NCBI RefSeq assembly: GCF_043641665.1
Contig: NC_092183.1
Coordinates: 16,640,501 to 16,704,500, forward strand
From: Enoplosus armatus
Taxonomy: Eukaryota; Chordata; Actinopteri; Centrarchiformes; Enoplosidae
DNA length: 64,000 bases
Direction of reading: 5' to 3'
Part shown: positions 25,976-36,167 of the stretch, in pieces
Layout of the letters: each line of letters begins with the position of its first letter
How positions within the stretch are numbered: position 1 is the first letter of the stretch
The notes under the pieces: generated by a model
Seen by the model: the letters and a program-made list of their open reading frames with translations, nothing else
What the model was told of the DNA's origin: nothing
Databases searched by the model: none
Translations under genes and position numbers: made by a program

Positions 25976-26717
25976 TAGCCTGGAAACCAGTTGAATCTGA
26001 GAGCTCATGTTTTATTTGCTCTGGCAGATACGTCTGGCACCCCTCCTGTTTAGACATACTTCCAGCTGACCTGGCCCAGTTTGGGCCAATCACAACCGTT
26101 GATCTATTAGGGGGCGGGTTTGATACGATGACTTACAGAGGACCGCTGTTGAGGCATTTTTATAAACAACCAAGATGGCTGCCGCTGATGTGGAACATAA
26201 TTCGCCATCGCGTCAGTATTAAACGATATATATTTATTATATTTATATATATTTTCTCTAAAAAAGAACAAACGACTGCATTTAAAGCTTTTGTTGACAA
26301 GAAAGATGTGTTTGCCGAACAGGACACTCAGCGCTGTGTCATACGCTGCGTCACACATATCGTTGCTCTGATTGGTTTAAGGTCTATTCAATTCCGTCCA
26401 GAGGCATTTTGGTCCGAAATGGTGGCGCAGTGGTTAGACTGTCGCACGGGAGGTAAAGCTGGTTAGAGCGGGTTGCAGGTTCGGCTCCCCCCGTCATGTC
26501 AAAGTGTCCTTGAGCAAGACACTGAACCCCAAGTTGCTTGCCATCAGTGTGTGAGTGTGTGAGTGAATGGGTGAATGAGACTTAGCTTTAAAGCGCTTTG
26601 GGAACCGTGAAGGTTGAAGAGCGCTATATAAGTGAGATCATTTACCTTTTGAGATCATTCCGTACCCGTTGATAACGTCCCTTGGAAATAAAAAATGAAC
26701 GGAGAGGTTCCAGACTA
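25976..26717. mobile_element. DNA-transposon-like element with short inverted ends, interrupted by a SINE
   Basis: The left end reads tagcctggaaacc. The reverse complement of the right end (26717 downward) reads tagtctggaacct, so the two match as imperfect terminal inverted repeats, possibly with TA as target duplication. Inside are segments typical of dispersed fish elements, such as gggccaatcac and ctgattggttt, and a short ATG-initiated stretch (about 26177) reading MAAADVEHNSP that could be the remnant of a transposase first exon. No transposase domain is intact, so the copy is non-autonomous. The element is split by the SINE at 26421-26650, which must have arrived later. The family was not identified; the ends resemble cut-and-paste elements only by general form. 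Confidence 0.55.
26421..26650 (+). mobile_element. tRNA-derived SINE, teleost type
   Basis: The head carries a tRNA-like RNA polymerase III promoter: an A-box-like ggcgcagtggttaga (about 26423-26437) and a B-box ggttcggctcc (about 26478-26488, consensus GGTTCGANTCC). The body has the teleost-wide segment gtccttgagcaagacactg followed by aaccccaagttgc, then gtgtgtgagtgaatgggtga. The tail is taaagcgctttggg, gcgctatataagtg and atcatttacctttt. This order is that of abundant fish tRNA-SINEs (AFC-like or related). It lies in plus orientation inside the transposon-like element. A short extra ggttaga repeat between the A and B boxes suggests a small internal duplication. No clear target-site duplication could be fixed by eye. 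Confidence 0.85.
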
Positions 26718-26902
26718 ATTTGCATTTGTGAACTGACACATGTAATAGTGCAAACCAGGGATGTAAGTGAAATTAAAGCAAATAAACCATTTGTGGATTA
26801 TCAATAATATGTAATGTTAACCAACTCTGTTGTTTGATGCTCTGTTTCATTTGTGCAGAAAAAAACAAATGGACAGTAAAAATGTTTGTGTGTGTTTGTA
26901 TA

Positions 26903-26931
26903 TTATAGTATAGTATAGTATCCCCCCCCCC
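26903..26931. repeat. (TATAG)n run followed by poly-C
   Basis: About three to four tandem tatag units are followed directly by a run of ten C. Confidence 0.85.
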
Positions 26932-29900
26932 ATGCATTTTTCAGTAAGGGTCGGGTAGTTAGGGTAAGGATGGGTTGATGAACAGAAACCACTGCCACAG
27001 AAATTGTACTCAGTTCTTATTTGATTACACCCTGTTTACTGTGTGTGGACAAGACTAGTTTGTAAACACACCACTTATCTGTCATCATCCATTATGCAAT
27101 TTCATTAATCACATCTGTTGTGTATATATCAAAATCACACTGTAGAGTTCCTGTTTTTGTGACAGAGTCCCATCAAGCCCACAGCAAAGCAACATCTTAC
27201 TGTGCATCACTTCTGCCGTGATGGTTGTTTTAAAAACAATAGGCGTTAACAAGGTCTAAGATTGTATAATTTCCTTGCTGTTATGGGGTGTTTTATGAAC
27301 AACGTCACTGTTTGGCAATAGTACAGTAGCTACTAGACAGAGTGTTCAGGCATAGCAAATTGGGGCCATAGGCCAGAGGACTGTTGTAACACATTAGCTG
27401 CTGCCACAAAGAGGTCAAACTCAGCTGTGTTAGCTGGATGTGTTTGCTGGGTCAGGTGCGTTGTATATGTGTGTGTCTGTGAGTGTGTCTGTGGTTGCAC
27501 CTTGCTGCATGAGTCTTTGCAGGCTAAACAATGGGACAGAGACCAGTGACAGTTCTTGACCTCCCCAGGGTGTACAGCCAGTACAGCCATGGTTCAGAGT
27601 TCACCTGCTAATCTGTGTGGAGGAGAAGCCAGCTGTGGGCATGTTCTTCTGTAGGATAAACAGACGGGAGGATTTAGAGGTGGAGTGTGGGTGAAAAATA
27701 AACCAGTAAGGAATTCAGGATATGCCATTTAATTTCAGATAATTTCAAGCAATTCTCAAAGAAGGAGAAGAAGGAAAAGAACAAGGATAGAGAGAAAGAG
27801 GAAAGGAGAGTGTCAGGATAAGGAGGAAAGGAGAGGTTTTGTTGGAAGGAGGTAAGGAATTGAGGGAATGGGGAGGGCAGGCAGAATCAGCAGGCAGTAC
27901 TCAAAGTCCAGCTGGTCCCCGGCTCCCAGGGTCTACTTCAAGGTCCTCTCTTTCTGTTTCACTCTCTCTCTCAGTCACACACACCTACTACACCCACCCA
28001 CCCACATACACACCCACACACACACACGGTAACACTCTCCACCATTGCTCATTGTCTGGCTCCAATCTCTCTGTATCCTCACTCCCCACATCATCTCCAC
28101 CCACCTTCCCCTTCTTTACTTTTGCTGTATCTGTCATTTTCACCCCCTCTCCATTTTTGATCCACTGGCTGACAATGATGAATTTCCCTCAGCTGTACCA
28201 GAGTTGGCAGAAAAAGTTTGCTCAGCAAAGTTTTGAAAGTAAAGAAGTGCAGCTTCTGATAATAGTGCAAGTTCAACATGATACTCTGTAAGATAAAACT
28301 CATTTTTCCACATTTAACATCTCCTATATCTTTTGCAAAATAAGCTTTTTAAGGAAACCTATTGTTGTTTTTTTTACTTATTTGTCCATTTTTTCATCAC
28401 TCTGCTATTTTAGATAATCCATAGGCCGTTTTACATCGCCTGGCTTTGTGGTTATGATTTTAGCCGAGGTTCTTTTAATTGAAAGGCCATCTGCTGATGT
28501 CACCTGTCACCTGATGAAGTCAGCAGAAACCAAAAGTAATAGAGGCTTGAGGTCAAGTTCAGTGGTTAAAGTGATTTAAAATAGACATAAATCACGGTGA
28601 TGATGTTTCATGATGCCGTGATTCAGGTGCATCTGATCTGGTAATTATCTGTGATTGATTACAAACATATCTGAAAATAATCACACACACAATCAACATG
28701 CATTACGCAAGAGACATGTTTAACCCATGTTTTAATATGCATTTATACATGTTGGTTGTGTAGATACCTGCTCATCATCAGAGTAGGCTTTAACCTTGTC
28801 ACTCCAGGTGGAGATAGAAGAATACTATGCTAACTCCACTGCTAGAGCAGTGTTCAGATCACCAAAGAATATAGTATCTACTCATGCTTCTGTGTTTAGG
28901 CCAAACACTAATGGACATATGTACTTTCTCCCACTTTGCACCTCTCATCACTGGAGGAAATATACAATCAGTTGTAACCATAGTAATCATTCATTTACCC
29001 ACATTCACTCTTTCATACATAAGCTCAGCAGTTTCATGCTCACTTACTGGGTCAGATCATTCATGTTTAGCCTTTCACAACAATGGCAAACAATGTTTTT
29101 TTTTTGTTCTTTTGTTGTTTCAGCATGAAAAAGTTGACACTATTAGATTTGCAATATTCTTTGTTTCATGCCATTAATAGTGTATTGTATAATAATAGAT
29201 CTGGGTGTTTCAAGCATAATGTGTGTATGTAAACCACAGTTGCTCTCTACAGGTATTTTTGCTCAAACCTTTCCCAGCATCACTCAGGTGTTTTCTCACT
29301 CACATGTCCTTTGCTTCTCTGCTTCATTAAACTGCCTACACCATTGAGTCCTATACTGGGGATGCAAAACACCATCACCCTATCATATGAATGCAAGCTA
29401 CAACAGGGTAGAGATTTGAAACACCTGGTTAATTGGCCTAAAGCTTGTACATACAGTAATTCAATTCCAAAGCCTCTATTGGTCCTCCTCTCCCCTTTTC
29501 TCGTCTCTCTTCCTCTCAACCTCGCTCCTTCTCTGCAGGATTATGTGCAGGTTACAGAGCTAGCACAGTGTGGATTAGCAGGGTCGGTTCTCCATGCTTG
29601 GTGCCTCTCTTAATGTGATTATACATCATCAGGCTTGTTTACTGTTAGCTATTTCATTGTTGAGACCTGACAAAAGTTCAGCCCCCTTCAACCCACTTGC
29701 TGGTGCCCACGCCCACACACTCGTACAGTGCTTAAGCTGTCAACCCCCCAGCTCATACTCTGACACACAAACAAACAAACTACACTTAATATTCACATCA
29801 ACAAAGTATAGCAATGGGCCCAAATTTTCAGCGCTGCTTTCTTTTGAAAGGCAGTACAATTTTTCTTTTTTTGATAATGGAATTACATGTTCCAGTAGTT

Positions 29901-30688
29901 GGGTGAAATACATAATACTATAATGATCTGAACTGTTATAAAAGGACCCATTTTTCATCTTAAGGATACCACTAGACAGTGCACTAGAGATCAGGTGTCT
30001 GTATGCATTCCTTTTAGCGAGAGTCCACCATAACCATCTTTAAGCGTCAAGCACCGCCTTTCATTAGCCTAATGAAGCCATCAAGACAGCCTGTTTGTAC
30101 AGAGCATGGTCTAGCTCTGTCAGACTTCCCAGCTATGCACTCCATCAGTGGTGAATGAGCCTCTGTGTGGCCTGAGGGGGGTGTGACTTAGACTCGGTGT
30201 GTCATTAGCCATTGATGTTATTGGCTCATTATCTCCCAATTAGGCTGCTATCAGAGCTAGCTGGCGTTTTCATTACAACGTAGACCTCCATGATCTAACA
30301 AAGACCAATGCCGCTGATTAAAGATGGTTTCAGCAATAACATGTAGTGCGAGGTCTTTGAACCCTCTGTGATATAGTTAGAGCGGAGGTGATATAACACA
30401 ATGAAGCTGATTAGAGAGGGCATGTCTCTTATTGTGCCACTTACTGAGGTTAAGGCAGAGTAATACTGATTAATGCGTTCTTGGTAGCACGTTTTGTTAA
30501 TAATGTACAGTCAATTATGAAACAGAATAATTGAGGATGGGTACAAAAATACAATGGACATCAATTTAGGTTTTATTTTCAGACTCTCCATCTTTAAGTG
30601 TAAGCACCCTCTGGTCCCTTCATCCACATGTATTGTATGTGCGCACACATTGTACCCATACAGTGTACTGAAGGACAAGTAGAAGCCT

Positions 30689-30690
<2 letters not shown>

Positions 30691-30732
<42 letters not shown>
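30691..30732. repeat. (GT)n microsatellite
   Basis: An uninterrupted GT run of about 21 units, among the longest in the window. Confidence 0.97.
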
Positions 30733-30733
<1 letters not shown>

Positions 30734-31244
30734 GAAGGACTAATCAGCTCTGTTAATCACCCAGGGTGGGTCAGCCTGGAAGGCAGGGACAAAAATCGCC
30801 CCTCTCCTCAGGTAAATCAGAACAAGGAAATAAAGTCCTGCAAATTAGAGGCCTAGAAAAAGATTATAGTCCCCATGTTTGTCCTTCACTTTGACCATGG
30901 AATCAGTGCCAGCTGGGCAATACTTCTCCCTCATGTTGTATTACTTTTTTAATTAATCTACCACAGACTCCTTAGAGTGATGAGATACATTAGAGTTGTC
31001 TCTTAAATGCAATCAATTATCAAGCTTTGTTCCTACAGAAAATGGGAGATAATTGACATGTCTTTCTCATGTTTTGACTGTCGATAGGTGCATTTTGATT
31101 TAGAATTTTGATTTCAAGTTTGTGTCTTTTAATCATTCTCCTATAGGCTTAGACTTTTAAGCTTAAACAAATATTCATTTTCTCTTCTTTGATCCAATTA
31201 TTTGAGAAAAGAAACAACATAATACAGTAAGTGGTAGCATGCTG

Positions 31245-31264
31245 GTGTGTGTGTGTGTGTGTGT
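31245..31264. repeat. (GT)n microsatellite, short
   Basis: About ten GT units between gctg and tcttgg. Confidence 0.93.
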
Positions 31265-32235
31265 TCTTGGTGGCCTTGCTGGAGTTTCTGCCTGTTTACC
31301 CGTTAGAGGGGTTAGTTCCCTGATCCGTGAGAACTCTGTAAGTGTCTGCCTGGTGATTAACTCCACATCGCAGCACACCGTCTTCCCCCTCACTTCATAA
31401 ATGGGCTTTAATTGAGGGAGCTGGCTCCTTAGCAGGGAACCTCTTTCACTCTGTGTCGATTAAAACGTCATTTTACAGCCAAAAAAGAAACACGTTCCCA
31501 ATCACTGCCCTTGAATTATTGTTCTGTAGCTCGAGGCTTGTATTTTAAAGTCACTGAATAATTGCAATCAGATTATTCTAATCAAGTGCTGGAACAGTAA
31601 TTACAGGTTGCAGTCATTTAAGCTGCCCTGGAAGTCCCATACACACTGCTGGTGTGCATATTAAAAGTTTATGTCGCAAGAGATAAATTTAATGAAGAGG
31701 ATTGTAATCTTTCAGCTACTTTTAGATAGGTTTCACACGTGTAAGAGGAGAGCACAATCTAAATCTCAGCCATCAGAGTAGCTACGCCAAAGGCAGTTAT
31801 GGTGGATATTTTTCGTACCCTGCGCCATTCTATTCCTGCCCCCATAGTCCCTTCAGTCAACCAAGCCCAGGCATTAGTGCCGAACAGTTCTCCCAATAGG
31901 ACTAGACGCGTTTCCTCCCACTCATCTCCCCCCACTGATAACCTCATCTGTGCCCAGGTCTGGATTTCATGTCAAGGCAAACGTTAGGTGACTTAGTGCT
32001 GTGCCAAGCTGTCAGAGAGGCATGAGAATTACAATCTGGAGGTCTGTGTGACAGTGGAACCGTCTCTCCTAATCCTGTTTACGCACATCCGCATCACCCC
32101 GTTCCAAAACAGAAACCTAAGTGTGTGTTTTTTGTCTGTGTGCGTGCGTGTGCGCTTGCGTGTGCATATGTGTGCTCGTTTTCAACACTGTGTGAGTTTG
32201 TGTATGTCCTTCTGACTACAGTATGTCTGTGGCTC

Positions 32236-32261
32236 TGTGTGTGTGTGTGTGTGTGTGTGTG
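32236..32261. repeat. (GT)n microsatellite
   Basis: About 13 GT units within a broader region of imperfect TG-rich sequence (32120-32280). Confidence 0.93.
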
Positions 32262-33581
32262 AGTCTGTCTATGTATTGTGTTGATGTGGAAGGTGTCGTA
32301 CATGCTCTGAATGTATAATTCAATATGACTAATCATGGTGGTGGCTGCCAACCCAGCAGCACTGGCTGACAGACTGGGCCCAAAGCTAATTTGATAAGGT
32401 TACAATGCTCTTGAGCTGAGATTCAGATTCAGCAGCAGTAGCAGCGCAGCAGCGGTAATACAGCATCTTGCGCAGCTACCTGAGATACAGTCCCAATTGA
32501 CTACTTTGGGCTTTAGTCCACGCCCAGCTATTCCACACCTAATCCCTATTCAGTTAGCTTGGCTGCATAGGAAACATCTCCTTCTGTCTCAGACGCTAAT
32601 CACTAAAAGCGTAAAAAAGGGGAGGTGGGGCTCAAAAGAGGAATGGAATTTAACATGATAATAATCATCCACAAAATGCAGTACCTGTGCCTTATGAAAC
32701 ACACAGAGGCTTACCGAAATTGATCACAATGGCATTGATCGCCATAACACAGAGCTTGGTGGCGCATTTCTTCAATACATTGTGGTAAAACAGGTCGCAT
32801 TTTAATCTCTTTACTGCTCGTATTTCGTTGTTAATCTCTAGCATGTCAGTAAATGTATGTATCTGTTTATGTGGTTAAAGGAGATTGCATATGGACCGTG
32901 TATGTTGTGAAGGTAAAATTCAACATGTGAGATAACAAGCTATAAGCCCACCTTCACAAACTGTTTTTGCCATACCCAGCAGTGTGATATGTTTATGTAT
33001 TTTGTGTTGAATTGAGTCTGCAATTATTCAATATTCAACAATTAAGTTCTATGAAGTTGGGAGGTTATCCTTAGCCTGCTGTTCCTCATTACATACTCAT
33101 CTCGTTCCTCAGTTGTTTTTTCTCATCATACTGTGATGGTGTGGGTGGCACAGCCTCTAGGTGCATCAAGCAGGGCTTTTACACTCTAGTGTCTAGCTAG
33201 TGTAAGTCTTGTTAAAATGTCAATCAAGCTGACAAAGAGGTGTTTTTGGGGTGAGCAACACGTTGGTTCATTTTATAGTGCAGTATTTCTAATTAGTAAT
33301 GATTAGTAATCATCAGGATTTCTACATTTTGATGTATTTCACTACCTTTGTAATCTGTGCATAGGTGTGAGAGCAATCAGTATGACAGAAGTACACATTG
33401 TAGCTCCTTTTAAAAGATGGAGGGTTTTCATTTCATAAATAAGGCTGGGAATTGCTTTTAGGAGCATTTACACCAGGACCTCATGGTATGCAGACTGATT
33501 TTGGTGTTGACGAATTTGGATAGAAGTTGCTAATTACACATCCCGATGTTTAAAAATCCCTGTCTCTCATTCGCATTTCAG

Positions 33582-33761
33582 CATTTCTTGCTGGAGAACA
33601 TTGTCTTTACATTAGATATATCATCATTAGGGGAAGATACTAGAGCAGGAAATCCTCTGTCAGAGGATTTGAACACACAAATCAGTCAGCTGCTGAAGTC
33701 AAATAAAAGGAAGAAGAAATGGCGAGAGAGCAAGAGGCAAGGGGTGTCAGCAAATGGTTAA
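33582..33761 (+). CDS. Candidate terminal coding exon, unidentified
   Basis: A good acceptor (ctgtctctcattcgcatttcag) is followed in phase 0 by 59 codons and TAA. The translation starts HFLLENIVFTLDISSLGED, continues AGNPLSEDLNTQISQLLKS, and ends in a strongly basic segment NKRKKKWRESKRQ before GVSANG. An acidic/hydrophilic middle followed by a basic tail is typical of a protein C-terminus or a nuclear-targeting tail. It lies about 17 kb downstream of the RCC1 exons on the same strand and could be the last exon of that gene or of another. Its phase-0 entry does not fit the phase-1 exit of the 16495-16638 exon, so at least one more exon would be needed between them. I found no close canonical AATAAA after the stop. 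I recognise no domain. Confidence 0.28.
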   Translation, partial: HFLLENIVFTLDISSLGEDTRAGNPLSEDLNTQISQLLKSNKRKKKWRESKRQGVSANG

Positions 33762-34084
33762 GATAAAACTGGCAGGTTATTACAGTTTTTTCCATTTCAA
33801 AGTCCAATATAAAATTTCTATTATAAGGACAATTAATTACCCCTGCAAAATGGCAAATGTGCATCCTTGTCAGGTGGAGTGTACTCTGATGGCCTTTCCT
33901 CAAACAGAGAATGTGAAGATTTGATCTCTTCTAATGGTTCTGCAGGAAAGGGTAATTACGGCATGGTCAAAGCTAATTTGCTTTCTGCCAGATGAACTGT
34001 TGTATTTTATTGCAGGCTGACATTTTAAAGTAATTATGGCACTGTTGACCCCAGACAATTTCAGTTGTAGCGTGGTCTTGGGTG

Positions 34085-34087
<3 letters not shown>

Positions 34088-34141
<54 letters not shown>
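34088..34141. repeat. (CT)n microsatellite
   Basis: An uninterrupted CT run of about 27 units, the longest simple repeat in the window. Its complement gives the false Arg-Glu repeat protein on the minus strand. Confidence 0.98.
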
Positions 34142-34146
<5 letters not shown>

Positions 34147-34314
34147 GAAGTCAGAGGCGTAACAAGGTAATGACACGGACGGAGAGAGCCATATGGGGCT
34201 CCTCCATCCAGCTTGCAGCCTCAAACCTTCACATCATCATTACCTACCATGCATTTCACATTGACTTTGCATCCAGATAGTGTATATAATAATATATATG
34301 CCACTGCCATGGGA

Positions 34315-34315
<1 letters not shown>

Positions 34316-34355
<40 letters not shown>
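34316..34355. repeat. (GT)n microsatellite
   Basis: About 20 GT units, only about 175 bases after the CT repeat at 34088-34141. It is followed by gggcatgggcatg. Confidence 0.97.
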
Positions 34356-34357
<2 letters not shown>

Positions 34358-36040
34358 CATGGGCATGTGTTTTCTTACAAACGTGTGCATGTAGGTCAGA
34401 GTACAGTCTTGTGTGTGTGTGAGGGTAATGTGTATTGTCCTTTCATCCCTGGGTTGCATTCATTGCCCATCCCATAGATCCGTGTATCGATGAGGGTGTA
34501 ATTATGTGCCTCAGTGATCATCTCTCTGTTTCTTTACTGCAGAGGAATTAAGTAGGCAAAGGTCAGTGTGTGCTCCCTGAAAATTGCCTGCAGAAAATCA
34601 TATGGCGATGAGAGCAATTATGGATTTTTCTCCCCCTCTCAGGACCCCTCTCTCTCGCTCATACTCTTTTTTCCAGTGTTTCTGCTTTTGTCGATGAACA
34701 TTTAAGCAGATGTCAATCGATGTGTGCTTCTAGCAACCTCCGTATTTGTACTGCAGCAACCCCCCAAATTATCTCTCCTGTATTCTCTAGTTATTTTGGA
34801 AATGCCAGCAGACACAGTTATGCACACACAAACACACACACACACAGTGAAAGTGTTGCGAATCAGTGAGAAAGTATGCTAATGAAAACAATAGTAAGAA
34901 GATGCTTCATTACCTCAGAAGATTATGTGATGAATTGTACTGGCAGCTGCATAACATATATACTATATATAATGTACCCTTTCACCTATTTTCTTCACAT
35001 TCAGTGGAACTGATTTGTATAAATTGAAGAGAAAATACTGTTTTTGTCTAACCAATTGTGTTGATAGGTTGCTAATCCTAGTTAGTACCGGGTGATTCCA
35101 CTTTACTTATCACCTGAGTTGTAAGATATTTCAATCAGGAAGCGTAATGATGTCTCTTTTCAGTTGATGGCGGAAAATTGAGCAGGGATTTATCCATAAA
35201 GTTGGACATAGATCGTGTGGGAGTCCCAAAATATCAGAACCCCTGGAACAGTAGAATCCCAGGGAGCCTCGCCAAGTTTTCAGAATTTGCCAGGGTATTC
35301 AATTTTTGGAGAAAATGGCATAAAAGGGAGGCTGTCTATCTATCTTGCTCAATCTATCTTTCCCCTTCCTTGACTAACCATACTCCTCCATCCCCTAATA
35401 TCATTCTGAATCTAATAAAGACTGACACTTGTGACACTTCAAACATGTCACCACCAACAGCTCCTGCCTAACAAAAGAGCCCCCAGCGCTACACGTTTTA
35501 ATGGTGGAGCAGAGCAGGCCGGTGCAGCCCGGCCCAGCAGGTGTCTCCCACACATCCTGGTACTGAGAAACACTCCCTCTCATTCAGCCTGTCACAGAAC
35601 ACAATGGCACAAAAAGCCCTCGCCTGACGTGCGCACAATGGCTTTGTGATGCCCAGTGTCTTAGAAAAAATGTATGTGTAAACATGGAGTAGAGGCACTT
35701 TAGAATTGGCAGTATTGATGATATAGAGGAGATGATATGGATTAAGAGAAGTTTCTTTTCAGGACTGGGTTATTAGTAATTAAAATATGTATGATTATAA
35801 TGTATATGTGTTTTTCTTTATTTGATGAAATACATTCAATTAATTGACTTCAGTTTTAGACATTTTGCTGTATTTTAGTGCACAGCAGTGATTTAGTGGG
35901 GGGTAATCCCACTTTAATCAAATAGAGTTTTTCAACTTTTAGGGAAAAAAATATAATAATTTGATTTACTTTCCCTTTCAGTATGTATAACTGGAAATAG
36001 TGACAAACTAATTAAAGAAAAACGATAACAAATAAAAAAA

Positions 36041-36167
36041 CTGGTGACCTGTCCAGGATGTAACTCTCTATATGTCAATATATGGTGCAACAGGCTTCAG
36101 CTCCCTGTGGCCCTGAACAGAAAGAAGTGGGTATAGAAGTGTATGGACGGATGGATGGATGCATAAA
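36041..36167 (+). mobile_element. Decayed fish interspersed repeat (ATGG-tailed)
   Basis: The order ctggtgacctgtccaggatg, then gcttcagctccctgtggccc, then tgaacagaaagaagtgggta, then tagaagtgtatgg and atggatggatg matches the familiar teleost repeat of the form 'GGTGACCTGTCCAGGGTGTA ... GGCTCCAGC ... CGACCCTGAA ... GGTATAGAAAATGGATGG'. That consensus is recalled from general knowledge of fish genomes. This copy is strongly diverged and short, and has no coding capacity. The parent family (LINE or SINE 3' end) is not certain. Confidence 0.65.

Larger units (their letters stand above)
26718..33581. other. Non-coding stretch
   Basis: This stretch contains a (TATAG)n run plus C tract at 26903-26931, a purine-rich stretch at 27755-27840, CA-rich DNA near 27975-28030, and GT repeats at 30691-30732, 31245-31264 and 32236-32261. 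A CAG/GCA-rich triplet stretch lies near 32420-32470. Segment 30020-30480 is simple-repeat-free and reads like candidate conserved regulatory DNA. No exon could be supported before 33582. Confidence 0.6.
33762..36040. other. Non-coding stretch with two microsatellites
   Basis: Apart from the CT repeat (34088-34141) and the GT repeat (34316-34355), nothing is supported as a gene. A coding-like frame after a good acceptor at 35164 is described under findings. Segment 35460-35650 is locally GC-rich compared with its surroundings. Confidence 0.55.

Noticed and set aside
25972..26466. 164-codon plus-strand frame, the longest on that strand
   Set aside because: It runs through the transposon-like element into the SINE head, so it is not a host gene, and no transposase motifs are visible.
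26421..26650. A possible true tRNA gene (A and B boxes present)
   Set aside because: The tRNA-like head is degenerate and fused to a standard fish SINE body and tail, and no cloverleaf can be closed.
33973..34224. Minus-strand frame with a long Arg-Glu repeat
   Set aside because: It is the translation of the CT microsatellite at 34088-34141.
34213..34477. Cys/Val-repeat and His/Thr-repeat frames on both strands
   Set aside because: They are translations of the GT microsatellite at 34316-34355, not proteins.
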